Assembly: GCA_013416405.1 (NCBI GenBank)
Contig: JACCET010000005.1
Coordinates: 124,001 to 188,000 of the forward strand
Direction: 5' to 3'
DNA: 64,000 nucleotides
Origin: Alcaligenaceae bacterium
GTDB lineage: Bacteria; Pseudomonadota; Gammaproteobacteria; Burkholderiales; Burkholderiaceae_B
The position numbers were made by a program, and so were the translations under genes. The notes under the pieces were generated by a model. The model saw only the letters and a program-made list of their open reading frames with translations, did no database searches and was not told the origin of the DNA. Positions 1 to 8,566 of the stretch are shown here, in pieces; the stretch's first letter is position 1; every line of letters starts with the position of its first letter.

Positions 1-1878
1 CGCCAGTTCACGATTGCCATCACACGCTTGCAGCACCTCACGCAGCAGCGCGAGTTCGGTCTGCGCCCGACTGGTGCGCAGCGCCTGATGGGGCTGCGTG
101 TCCGGCGCCCGCCCCGCAAAAAGCTCCGGCGCAATCTCGCGTAGATCTTCAAGCGTGATCGGGGCCGCCTGCGCCGGCCCATGAAACACCATGGCGCGCT
201 CTATCAGGTTCTCAAGCTCCCGGATATTCCCCGGCCAGGCGTAATTTTCCGCCGCTTCCACTATCAGATGAATCAGCCTGTCGTCGACCGGACCCGGGCT
301 GTTCAACCTGAGGGCTATCCTGTCGGCCAGATGTCGCGCCAGAACGGGAAGATCGGCGCGGCGCTCTCTTAATGCAGGCAAATGCACCAGCAGGATATTC
401 AAACGGTAATACAAGTCCTGGCGGAACTCTCCCTGCAGCACCCGCTGCTCCAGATTGCGGTGCGTGGCCGCAATCACTCGCACATCGACGGGCGTAGGCT
501 CAGTCGCACCGATACGCAGCACTTCTTTTTCCTGCAGCACCCGCAAAAGCCTGGTTTGCAGCGATAAAGGCATATCGCCTATTTCATCCAGGAAAATCGT
601 GCCGGTGTGCGCCGCCTCGAACAAGCCAACCTTGCCGCCACGACTGGATCCGGTGAACGCGCCATCCACATAGCCGAAAAGCTCGCTTTCCAGCAAAGTA
701 TCGGGAAACGCCGCGCAATTGATGGCAACAAAGGGCTGGGATTGGCGTGCGCCGGCATTATGTATGCCTTGCGCCAGCAGCTCTTTGCCGGTGCCGCTCT
801 CACCCACAATCAGCACGGTAGCACTGCTTTGCGCGCAGGTCTGTGCGCGTTGCCTGACCCGCGCCAGCGCCTTGCTTTGCCCTATGAGGTTCTCCAGCCC
901 GTATTTAGCATGACGCAAGCCTGGCTGCGCCCGGGAACGCAAGCTGCGATCCAGGCGCTGAATGACGATGGGATCCTGGCAGATAAGCACCGCGCCCGTT
1001 TGTCGGCCCTGCTCCACAATAGGCATGCGCGTGACAACCACTGTCTTGCCGCCCACCTGTTGAACATGCTCAAGCTCGGCCTGGCCTGTGCGCAAGGTGT
1101 TGGCCAGACTCAGCTCGCGCCGCAGCGCGCCCAGACGTTGGCCGATAAGCTGGTCGGCCGGCATGCCCAGGATAGCTTCCATTTCCGGGTTGACCGTCTC
1201 GATGCGCTCATCCAGATTCACCGCCACGACACCATCCTTAAGCTGCCCCAATATGGTGCTGAGCTTCTCACGCTTGGCTGCCTCCAGGCGTGCAATGCGC
1301 GCCACTTCGATGGCGCCTTCCATGGCTTCGCGCACGGCGCCCTGGGAATACAGCAGCACACCATCCAGACCATAGGAGCGAGCCAGGTCGACCACCAGGC
1401 CAGGCGCAACCACCGCCTGTACGCCCAAAGCCAGCAAATCTTGCACACAGGCCTCGGCCTCTTGCTCGGTTGTGTAGGAACGCAGTTCAACACGCAAGGA
1501 AAAGCGTTCGTTGAAGTGGGCAAGCTCGGAAGGCACGGTGCCGTATGTGACCACGGCCAGCCGGTTGGATTTACCCGAGGCACGCGCCAGGCCCTGCATA
1601 ACATCAAACCCACCCGGCTTGACCAGCACCACCGGCAGATCCAAGTGTTCCCGCAGAAAACTTCCGTTCGACCCCGCTGACACCACCGCATCGACCCCAC
1701 CGGCCTGTCGCAAGACGGCAATGCCGGCCACCGCGTCATCGTAAGCCTTATCCAAAATAACGACTTCAGCCAAAGCGCGGTAAGCGGGTGCAAGCTCTTC
1801 GAGCAGCGCGCGCAAACCATGAAATCCTACCGCGGCAATACGCAGGCGAGGGCCGCCCGGAGCCGGGAAAAATGCCAT
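1..1878 (-). CDS. prpR: PrpR, sigma54-dependent activator of propionate catabolism (3' end outside window)
   Basis: Transcription factor that senses a methylcitrate-pathway intermediate and activates the divergent prp genes with sigma54 RNA polymerase. Reading on the minus strand from ATG at 1878 the frame is open to base 1 (626 codons). Visible in order: a PrpR_N-type sensor region, a PAS-like segment, then the AAA+ domain with Walker A GESGTGKE near residue 358, the sigma54-contacting GAFTGS loop near residue 410, FLDEIGD, and the start of a Fis-type helix-turn-helix (LREVLQACDGNRELA) at the window edge. Only about 20 residues of the C-terminus should be missing. It is divergent from prpB with about 250 bp between the starts. 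The family call is firm; the inducer is known from PrpR homologues, not from this sequence. Confidence 0.93.
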   Translation of the reverse strand, partial: MAFFPAPGGPRLRIAAVGFHGLRALLEELAPAYRALAEVVILDKAYDDAVAGIAVLRQAGGVDAVVSAGSNGSFLREHLDLPVVLVKPGGFDVMQGLARASGKSNRLAVVTYGTVPSELAHFNERFSLRVELRSYTTEQEAEACVQDLLALGVQAVVAPGLVVDLARSYGLDGVLLYSQGAVREAMEGAIEVARIARLEAAKREKLSTILGQLKDGVVAVNLDERIETVNPEMEAILGMPADQLIGQRLGALRRELSLANTLRTGQAELEHVQQVGGKTVVVTRMPIVEQGRQTGAVLICQDPIVIQRLDRSLRSRAQPGLRHAKYGLENLIGQSKALARVRQRAQTCAQSSATVLIVGESGTGKELLAQGIHNAGARQSQPFVAINCAAFPDTLLESELFGYVDGAFTGSSRGGKVGLFEAAHTGTIFLDEIGDMPLSLQTRLLRVLQEKEVLRIGATEPTPVDVRVIAATHRNLEQRVLQGEFRQDLYYRLNILLVHLPALRERRADLPVLARHLADRIALRLNSPGPVDDRLIHLIVEAAENYAWPGNIRELENLIERAMVFHGPAQAAPITLEDLREIAPELFAGRAPDTQPHQALRTSRAQTELALLREVLQACDGNRELA

Positions 1879-1891
1879 AGACAGCCTCTTC

Positions 1892-1939
1892 GTTTCAAAT
1901 AAATTGCAATATGCAACGTCATTATTTCATATTTGAAAC
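1892..1939. promoter_or_regulatory. Putative PrpR upstream activator site (nested inverted repeats)
   Basis: GTTTCAAATA at 1892-1901 and its exact reverse complement TATTTGAAAC at 1930-1939 face each other. Between and over them lie TTGCA-ATA-TGCAA (1904-1916) and TTTCA-TATT-TGAAA (1925-1938). It is about 110-150 bp upstream of the two sigma54-type promoters, the usual spacing for an enhancer-bound activator. Assignment to PrpR is inferred from position. Confidence 0.5.
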
Positions 1940-2046
1940 ATAATGTCTGGCACTGAACGATTATCTTTCGGCTTGCCAACATGAAATTTCCTTTTTGCTA
2001 CTATGACTTAGGCTGCCCTGCCCGCTACGCACGCATCGAACAACAG

Positions 2047-2063
2047 TTGGCATGCCTATTGCT
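2047..2063 (+). promoter_or_regulatory. Sigma54 (-24/-12) promoter P1 for prpB
   Basis: TTGGCATG-N4-TTGCT: the -24 GG is at 2049-2050 and the -12 GC at 2061-2062, with the exact spacing of the sigma54 consensus (TGGCACG-N4-TTGC). It fits with PrpR being a sigma54 activator. Confidence 0.7.
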
Positions 2064-2082
2064 TTATTAAGGTATTCGCCAA

Positions 2083-2098
2083 TGGCACAGCCATTGCT
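2083..2098 (+). promoter_or_regulatory. Sigma54 (-24/-12) promoter P2 for prpB
   Basis: TGGCACA-N4-TTGCT with GG at 2084-2085 and GC at 2096-2097 is a second, slightly better consensus match 35 bp downstream of P1. A start near 2109 would leave a short leader that still contains the AAAGAGG ribosome site at 2113-2119. Confidence 0.7.
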
Positions 2099-2126
2099 TG
2101 CCCCCACTGAACAAAGAGGTTTCGAC

Positions 2127-3032
2127 ATGTCCAATACCCATTCCCAAGTTCAATCGGCCGGAGCACTGTTCCGCCAGGCCTTGAAAGAAGAAAGCCCCCT
2201 GCAGATCATAGGCGCCATCAACGCCAACCATGCCTTGCTGGCCAAGCGGGCGGGCTATAAAGCCATTTACCTGTCCGGTGGCGGCGTGGCTGCAGGCTCA
2301 TTGGGTTTGCCGGATCTGGGCATCAATACGCTGGACGATGTACTGACTGACATCCGCCGCATCACCGATGTATGCGACGTACCCCTGGTTGTCGATATCG
2401 ACACCGGCTTCGGCCCTTCGGCCTTCAACATCGCCCGCAGCATCAAAAGCCTGATCAAGTTCGGCGCTGCCGCTTGTCACATCGAGGACCAGGTTGGCGC
2501 CAAGCGCTGTGGCCACCGTCCTGGCAAGGAAATCGTAACCGCCCAGGAAATGGTCGACCGCGTCAAGGCAGCTGTTGATGCACGCACCGACAGCGACTTT
2601 TTCATCATTGCACGCACCGATGCCATCGCCGTCGAAGGCGTGGATGCCGCACTGGATCGCGCAGCCGCCTGCGTCGAAGCGGGCGCCGATGGCATCTTTG
2701 CCGAAGCATCCTACGATCTGGCCACTTTCGAGCGCTTCTCCAAAGCCCTGAACGTTCCAGTTCTGGCCAATATCACCGAGTTCGGCAAGACACCTTTATT
2801 CTCGGTTCAGGAACTCGAATCGGCCGGGGTCGGCATGGTACTGTATCCACTGTCCGCTTTCCGTGCAATGAACAAAGCCGCCGAATCCGTTTACGAGGCC
2901 ATACGTCGTGATGGCCACCAGAAAAACGTGGTCGACATGATGCAAACGCGTGAAGAACTCTACGATCGCATCGGCTACCACGACTATGAATCGCGACTTG
3001 ACGCCCTGTTCCAACAAGGCAAATCGAAATAA
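2127..3032 (+). CDS. prpB: 2-methylisocitrate lyase
   Basis: Last step of the methylcitrate cycle: splits 2-methylisocitrate into pyruvate and succinate. The 301-residue product belongs to the isocitrate lyase/PEP mutase superfamily. The catalytic signature KRCGH is at residues 126-130 (Cys128), with VDIDTGFG upstream as part of the Mg-binding region. I chose ATG 2127 because AAAGAGG precedes it at proper spacing and MSNTHS matches the usual N-terminus; a longer frame from 2052 would begin inside the sigma54 promoters. First gene of prpB-prpC-acnD-prpF, 20 bp before prpC. Confidence 0.96.
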   Translation: MSNTHSQVQSAGALFRQALKEESPLQIIGAINANHALLAKRAGYKAIYLSGGGVAAGSLGLPDLGINTLDDVLTDIRRITDVCDVPLVVDIDTGFGPSAFNIARSIKSLIKFGAAACHIEDQVGAKRCGHRPGKEIVTAQEMVDRVKAAVDARTDSDFFIIARTDAIAVEGVDAALDRAAACVEAGADGIFAEASYDLATFERFSKALNVPVLANITEFGKTPLFSVQELESAGVGMVLYPLSAFRAMNKAAESVYEAIRRDGHQKNVVDMMQTREELYDRIGYHDYESRLDALFQQGKSK

Positions 3033-3052
3033 TCTTTTTCAGGAGCTGCAAC

Positions 3053-4210
3053 ATGGCCAATACCGAAACTCAAGAAAACAAGCCCAAAGCCAAGAAATCC
3101 GTTGCCCTGTCCGGCGTTGTCGCGGGCAACACAGCCCTATGCACGGTGGGGCGCAGCGGCAACGACCTGCATTACCGCGGCTACGATATTCTGGATATCG
3201 CAGACACCTGCGAATTCGAGGAAATTGCCCACCTGCTGATACATGGCAAGTTTCCCAACAAGGCTGAACTAAGCGCATACAAGGCAAAACTGCGCAAGCT
3301 GCGCGGCCTGCCCGCCCAACTGCAAAGCGCGCTCGAAGCCCTACCTGCAGCCAGCCATCCCATGGATGTCATGCGTACCGCCGTATCGGTTCTGGGCTGC
3401 ATACTGCCGGAAAAAGACGATCACAACCTGCCCGATGCACGCGACATCGCTGACCGCCTGATGGCCTGCCTGGGCTCGGCCCTGCTGTACTGGTATCACT
3501 ACAGCCACAATGGCCACTATATCGATGTGCAAACCGATGACGACAGCATAGGCGGCCACTTCCTGCACCTGTTGCACGGCAAGGCACCCAGCGAGGAATG
3601 GGTTCAAGCCATGCACACCTCGCTGATTCTTTACGCCGAGCACGAATTCAACGCCTCCACTTTCGCCAGCCGCGTCATTGCGGGAACCGGATCCGACATT
3701 TATTCGGCTATCACCGGTGGTATTGGCGCCTTGCGCGGCCCCAAACATGGTGGCGCCAACGAGGTTGCCTTCGAAGTGCAGAAGCGCTACGAAAACCCCG
3801 ACGAGGCCGAAGCCGACATTCGCCGCCGCGTCGAGAACAAAGAAGTCGTGATCGGCTTCGGGCACCCGGTCTATACCGTTTCCGACCCACGCAATAAAGT
3901 CATCAAGGAAGTTGCGCGCAATCTGTCCGAAACGCAGCAGAACACCAAGATGTACGAGATTGCAGAGCGTCTGGAAACCGTCATGTGGGACGCCAAGAAA
4001 ATGTTCCCCAATCTGGACTGGTTCTCGGCAGTGTCGTATCACATGATGGGTGTACCCACCGCCATGTTCACGCCATTGTTCGTCATTGCCCGTACGGCTG
4101 GCTGGTCGGCGCACATTATTGAGCAGCGCGTCGACAACAAGATCATCCGGCCAACCGCCAATTATGTTGGCCCTGAAGATCAGAAATTCGTTCCACTGGA
4201 TCAACGTTAA
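3053..4210 (+). CDS. prpC: 2-methylcitrate synthase
   Basis: Condenses propionyl-CoA with oxaloacetate to give 2-methylcitrate, the entry step of the pathway. The 385-residue protein is a type II citrate synthase homologue of PrpC length. [15 protein letters not shown] carries the catalytic His and the C-terminal [15 protein letters not shown] is also typical. The separate, housekeeping gltA is not in the window. AGGAG lies just upstream of ATG 3053. It sits between prpB and acnD with gaps of 20 and 6 bp, so the genes should be co-transcribed and perhaps translationally linked. Confidence 0.95.
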   Translation: MANTETQENKPKAKKSVALSGVVAGNTALCTVGRSGNDLHYRGYDILDIADTCEFEEIAHLLIHGKFPNKAELSAYKAKLRKLRGLPAQLQSALEALPAASHPMDVMRTAVSVLGCILPEKDDHNLPDARDIADRLMACLGSALLYWYHYSHNGHYIDVQTDDDSIGGHFLHLLHGKAPSEEWVQAMHTSLILYAEHEFNASTFASRVIAGTGSDIYSAITGGIGALRGPKHGGANEVAFEVQKRYENPDEAEADIRRRVENKEVVIGFGHPVYTVSDPRNKVIKEVARNLSETQQNTKMYEIAERLETVMWDAKKMFPNLDWFSAVSYHMMGVPTAMFTPLFVIARTAGWSAHIIEQRVDNKIIRPTANYVGPEDQKFVPLDQR

Positions 4211-4216
4211 ACCGCC

Positions 4217-6817
4217 ATGAACACTGCATACCGTAAACCCCTGCCCGGCACCGGGCTGGATTACTTCGACACGCGAGCCGCTGTCGAAGCCATTCAGCCT
4301 GGCGCCTACGACACATTGCCTTATACCTCGCGCGTGCTGGCTGAAAACCTGGTGCGCCGCTGCGATCCCGATACGCTGACAGCATCGCTGCAGCAACTGA
4401 TAGAGCGCAAGCGCGACCTGGATTTTCCTTGGTTTCCGGCCCGGGTGGTTTGTCACGATATTTTGGGACAAACTGCACTGGTCGACCTGGCGGGCCTGCG
4501 TGAAGCCATCGCCAAGCAAGGCGGCGATCCGGCGCAAGTCAATCCAGTCGTACCTACCCAGTTGATCGTCGACCATTCGCTGGCCGTCGAACACGGCGGC
4601 TTTGAAAAAGATGCTTTCGTCAAGAATCGTGCCATCGAAGACAGACGCAACGACGATCGCTTCCACTTCATCAACTGGACCAAGAAAGCGTTCAAGAACG
4701 TTGATGTGATTCCACCCGGCAACGGCATCATGCACCAGATCAATCTGGAACGCATGTCGCCTGTGGTTCATGCGCGCGACGGCGTTGCCTTTCCGGACAC
4801 CCTGGTGGGCACCGACAGCCACACGCCACACGTTGACGCGCTGGGCGTGATAGCCATAGGCGTGGGTGGACTGGAAGCGGAAAGCGTCATGCTGGGCCGG
4901 GCCTCGTGGATGCGCCTGCCCGATATCATCGGCGTTGAACTGACCGGCAGGCTGCAGCCCGGCATTACCGCTACCGATCTGGTGCTGGCCCTGACCGAAT
5001 TTCTGCGTAGCCAGAAAGTGGTTTCGTCTTACCTGGAATTCTATGGTGAAGGCGCTGCGCGCCTGACACTGGGCGATCGGGCCACGATCTCGAACATGAC
5101 CCCTGAATATGGCGCCACGGCAGCCATGTTCTATATAGATCAGCAAACCATAGACTACCTGAAGCTGACCGGCCGCGACGACGAGCAGGTCAAGCTGGTG
5201 GAAACCTACGCCAGGCATACCGGGCTATGGGCCGACAGCCTGGAAACAGCCCAGTACGAACGCGTACTAACGTTTGATCTATCGGCAGTCACGCGCAATA
5301 TTGCCGGTCCGTCGAATCCACATCGCCGAGTGCCCACCTCGGAACTGGCCGAGCGCGGCATTTCCGGCGTAGTCGAAAACGAAGCCGGCCTGATGCCCGA
5401 TGGCGCCGTGATCATCGCCGCTATTACCAGTTGCACCAACACCAGCAATCCGCGCAACGTAATCGCTGCCGGACTACTGGCACGCAATGCCAACGCACGC
5501 GGCCTGACCCGCAAACCCTGGGTCAAGTCCTCGTTGGCACCGGGCTCCAAAGCCGTGCAGCTCTACCTGGAAGACTCACAGTTGCTACCCGAGCTGGAAC
5601 AGCTCGGCTTTGGCATCGTGGGCTTTGCCTGCACAACCTGTAACGGCATGAGCGGCGCCCTGGATCCAAAAATCCAACAGGAAGTCATCGAGCGCGACCT
5701 GTACGCAACGGCTGTGCTGTCCGGCAACCGCAACTTCGATGGCCGCATACATCCTTATGCCAAGCAGGCTTTTCTGGCCTCGCCGCCACTGGTGGTTGCT
5801 TACGCCATTGCCGGCACCATACGCTTCGACATCGAAAAAGACGTCCTGGGCATAGATAAAGACGGCAATCCCGTCACGCTTAAGGATCTTTGGCCCACCG
5901 ACGAAGAAATCGACGCGATCGTGGCAGCCAGCGTGAAGCCCGAACATTTCCGCATGGTTTACGAGCCCATGTTTGCCGCCAGCGCAGTCCAGGGCGAACA
6001 GCTTAAACCTTTGTACGACTGGCGGCCGCAAAGCACGTATATTCGCTGCCCGCCATACTGGGAAGGCGCCCTGGCCGGTGAGCGCACCATGAAAGGCATG
6101 CGCCCCCTGGCCGTCCTGGGTGACAACATCACCACTGACCATTTGTCGCCTTCGAACGCCATTATGCTGAATAGCGCGGCAGGTGAATACCTGGCCAAAA
6201 TGGGCTTGCCCGAAGAGGATTTCAACTCTTACGCCACACACCGGGGTGATCACCTGACCGCTCAACGCGCGACGTTTGCCAATCCCAAACTCCTGAACGA
6301 AATGGTTCAGGAAAACGGACAGGTCAAACAAGGTTCACTGGCGCGCATCGAGCCTGAAGGCAAAGTGGTTCGCATGTGGGAAGCCATCGAAGCCTATATG
6401 GAGCGCAAGCAGCCGCTGATTATTATTGCGGGCGCCGATTATGGCCAGGGTTCCTCACGCGATTGGGCCGCCAAGGGAGTACGCCTTGCCGGCGTGGAAG
6501 CGATTGCCGCCGAAGGTTTTGAACGCATACACCGTACCAATCTGGTGGGCATGGGTGTACTGCCGCTGGAGTTCAAGCCGGGAACAAATCGCAACACGCT
6601 GAACATCGATGGCACTGAAACCTACGATGTGCTGGGCCAACCCACCCCACTGGCCACGCTGACGCTGGTGATCAACCGCCAGAACGGCGAACGTGTCGAG
6701 GTGCCGGTTACCTGTCGCCTGGACACTGCCGAGGAAGTCTCGATTTACGAAGCGGGCGGTGTGTTGCAGCGTTTTGCCCAGGACTTCATCGAATCGGCAA
6801 CGGCCGGTCAAGACTAG
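4217..6817 (+). CDS. acnD: Fe/S-dependent 2-methylisocitrate dehydratase AcnD
   Basis: Aconitase-superfamily enzyme that dehydrates 2-methylcitrate to 2-methylaconitate and, together with PrpF, replaces PrpD in many proteobacteria. The product has 866 residues. The three [4Fe-4S] ligands are visible: Cys406 in TSCTNTSNP and Cys472/Cys475 in GFACTTCNG. The swivel domain has GSSRDWAAKG. The start is 6 bp after prpC. Its neighbour is prpF, the diagnostic partner that separates AcnD from the paralogous AcnA. Confidence 0.95.
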   Translation: MNTAYRKPLPGTGLDYFDTRAAVEAIQPGAYDTLPYTSRVLAENLVRRCDPDTLTASLQQLIERKRDLDFPWFPARVVCHDILGQTALVDLAGLREAIAKQGGDPAQVNPVVPTQLIVDHSLAVEHGGFEKDAFVKNRAIEDRRNDDRFHFINWTKKAFKNVDVIPPGNGIMHQINLERMSPVVHARDGVAFPDTLVGTDSHTPHVDALGVIAIGVGGLEAESVMLGRASWMRLPDIIGVELTGRLQPGITATDLVLALTEFLRSQKVVSSYLEFYGEGAARLTLGDRATISNMTPEYGATAAMFYIDQQTIDYLKLTGRDDEQVKLVETYARHTGLWADSLETAQYERVLTFDLSAVTRNIAGPSNPHRRVPTSELAERGISGVVENEAGLMPDGAVIIAAITSCTNTSNPRNVIAAGLLARNANARGLTRKPWVKSSLAPGSKAVQLYLEDSQLLPELEQLGFGIVGFACTTCNGMSGALDPKIQQEVIERDLYATAVLSGNRNFDGRIHPYAKQAFLASPPLVVAYAIAGTIRFDIEKDVLGIDKDGNPVTLKDLWPTDEEIDAIVAASVKPEHFRMVYEPMFAASAVQGEQLKPLYDWRPQSTYIRCPPYWEGALAGERTMKGMRPLAVLGDNITTDHLSPSNAIMLNSAAGEYLAKMGLPEEDFNSYATHRGDHLTAQRATFANPKLLNEMVQENGQVKQGSLARIEPEGKVVRMWEAIEAYMERKQPLIIIAGADYGQGSSRDWAAKGVRLAGVEAIAAEGFERIHRTNLVGMGVLPLEFKPGTNRNTLNIDGTETYDVLGQPTPLATLTLVINRQNGERVEVPVTCRLDTAEEVSIYEAGGVLQRFAQDFIESATAGQD

Positions 6818-6835
6818 AGACTAAAGGGACTATCC

Positions 6836-8032
6836 ATGGCATACCAAGCCCAGATAAAAGTGCCTGCAACGTATATGCGCGGCGGCACCAGCAAAGGTGT
6901 TTTCTTCCGGTTGCAAGACTTGCCTGAAGCAGCGCAACAACCCGGTGCTGTCCGCGATGCGCTGCTGCTGCGCGTGATCGGCAGCCCGGATCCCTATGGC
7001 AAGCACACCGATGGCATGGGGGGCGCTACGTCCAGCACCAGCAAAACGGTGATCCTGTCCCGAAGCAGCCGCCCCGATCACGATGTGGACTATCTTTTCG
7101 GCCAGGTGTCGATAGATAAGCCATTTGTGGACTGGAGCGGGAACTGCGGGAATCTGTCCGCGGCCGTCGGGCCATTCGCCATTGCCAATGGCCTGGTGGA
7201 TGCCAGCCGTATTCCGCAAGATGGGGTCGCGGTCGTGCGTATCTGGCAAGCCAATATTGGCAAGACCATCATCGCGCATGTGCCCATCACGCAAGGCGCG
7301 GTGCAGGAAACCGGTGACTTCGTGCTGGATGGCGTCACGTTTCCCGCCGCCGAGATCCAGCTTGAGTTCATGGATCCGGCCGCCGAGGAAGACGGCGCAG
7401 GCGGAGCGATGTTTCCCACAGGCAATATCGTCGATGACCTTGATGTTCCTGGCATAGGCGTGCTCAAGGCAACGATGATCAATGCCGGTATTCCAACGGT
7501 TTTCGTCAATGCCAAGGACATCGGCTACACGGGACTGGAGTTGCAGGATGCCATCAATGGCGACGACAAGGCTTTGGCCAGGTTCGAAACCATACGGGCT
7601 CACGGCGCGCTGCGCATGGGGCTGATTGCAGACGTAAGCGAGGCCGCCCAGCGCCAGCACACGCCCAAGGTGGCTTTTGTAGGCAGTCCAGCCGATTACA
7701 CAGCTTCCAGCGGCAAGCAGGTCGCGGCATCCGATATCGATCTGGTGGTGCGTGCCTTGTCCATGGGCAAGCTGCATCATGCCATGATGGGTACGGCAGC
7801 GGTCGCCATTGGCACGGCAGCTGCAATTCCGGGCACGCTGGTCAATATGGCCGCGGGCGGGACTAAACGCGAGGCAGTTACCTTCGGCCATCCGTCGGGC
7901 ACGCTGCGGGTAGGTGCCGAGGCGGTGCAGGATGGCGGCGACTGGAAAGTGAGGAAGGCCATCATGAGCCGCAGCGCTCGGGTCCTGATGGTGGGGCAGG
8001 TGCTTGTCCCCGGAGATGTTGTCCAGGGCTGA
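6836..8032 (+). CDS. prpF: 2-methylaconitate cis-trans isomerase
   Basis: PrpF converts the trans form of 2-methylaconitate made by AcnD into the cis form for the housekeeping aconitase. It is a 398-residue, cofactor-free isomerase with a duplicated diaminopimelate-epimerase fold. Recognisable blocks are YMRGGTSKGVFF at the N-terminus, DGMGGATSSTSK, and DWSGNCGNLSAAVGPFA with the reactive Cys. It starts 18 bp after acnD and is last of the tight prpBC-acnD-prpF block; a 530-bp gap with an inverted-repeat element follows. Confidence 0.95.
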   Translation: MAYQAQIKVPATYMRGGTSKGVFFRLQDLPEAAQQPGAVRDALLLRVIGSPDPYGKHTDGMGGATSSTSKTVILSRSSRPDHDVDYLFGQVSIDKPFVDWSGNCGNLSAAVGPFAIANGLVDASRIPQDGVAVVRIWQANIGKTIIAHVPITQGAVQETGDFVLDGVTFPAAEIQLEFMDPAAEEDGAGGAMFPTGNIVDDLDVPGIGVLKATMINAGIPTVFVNAKDIGYTGLELQDAINGDDKALARFETIRAHGALRMGLIADVSEAAQRQHTPKVAFVGSPADYTASSGKQVAASDIDLVVRALSMGKLHHAMMGTAAVAIGTAAAIPGTLVNMAAGGTKREAVTFGHPSGTLRVGAEAVQDGGDWKVRKAIMSRSARVLMVGQVLVPGDVVQG

Positions 8033-8078
8033 TCAGAAAGCCTTGTCGTTCTTGACTCACGCTACCCTAACGGGTACG

Positions 8079-8371
8079 GCTTCGGCTTCACGCTACATGA
8101 TGGCCTGGGTGCTGTGGTGGGCACTGCTTCGGCTTCACGCGCTACGACCCCGGCTACGCCGGGGTTTCCCGTTTTCTGGCGGCCTGTCGAGGCGGCTGCG
8201 GAACTCGCCCGAATGAACAGCCACTGGCTGTTCATAAACGCCGGGCTCACACAGCCGCAGCCTTGCACCCTCGCCATCCCGACAGAAAACGGCTTGCGCG
8301 AGGCGCCTACGCAGCACCCACCACAGCACCCAGGCCACGTATGCAGAGGCCGTGGCGCGTGAAGCCGGAGC
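8079..8371. repeat. ~290-bp intergenic inverted-repeat element
   Basis: The 534 bp between prpF and prpD has no convincing gene but strong symmetry. A perfect 21-bp inverted repeat pairs 8101-8121 with 8317-8337, flanked by GCTTCGGCTTCACGC (8079-8093, again as a direct copy at 8126-8140) facing GCGTGAAGCCGGAGC (8357-8371). Inside are two hairpins: CCCCGGC-TAC-GCCGGGG (8148-8164) and ATGAACAGCCA/TGGCTGTTCAT (8212-8234). It looks like a REP/BIME-like or miniature mobile element. The last part, 8372-8566, shows nothing else recognisable. Confidence 0.65.
8148..8168 (+). terminator. Possible terminator of the prpBC-acnD-prpF transcript
   Basis: A 7-bp GC stem with a 3-base loop (CCCCGGC-TAC-GCCGGGG) is followed by only TTT. 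The weak T run and its position inside the repeat element make this an uncertain call. Confidence 0.35.
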
Positions 8372-8566
8372 GGCCCCTGTCACACAGGCCTTTCTTAAGA
8401 AACCAAAAAACTCAACAGCGCAAACAAAAAACTCAACAGCGCATCAGTTTTCCCCACAAGTACCCGAGCGAAACACAACCATCGGCCGTCAATGGCCTTG
8501 TTGTCCGCACCCCCGTGCAGGGCGTATAGTGGTTCCAGCCAATAACCGCAAACAGGAGCCCTTGCC

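Noticed and set aside
607-1680. 357-codon plus-strand frame opposite prpR
   Set aside because: The minus strand encodes PAS and AAA+ motifs of PrpR throughout; the plus frame is low in conserved features.
3341-5218. Very long open frame (625 codons) on the minus strand opposite prpC and acnD
   Set aside because: It is antisense to two genes with clear catalytic motifs, has no recognisable domain, and long antisense frames are common in GC-rich DNA.
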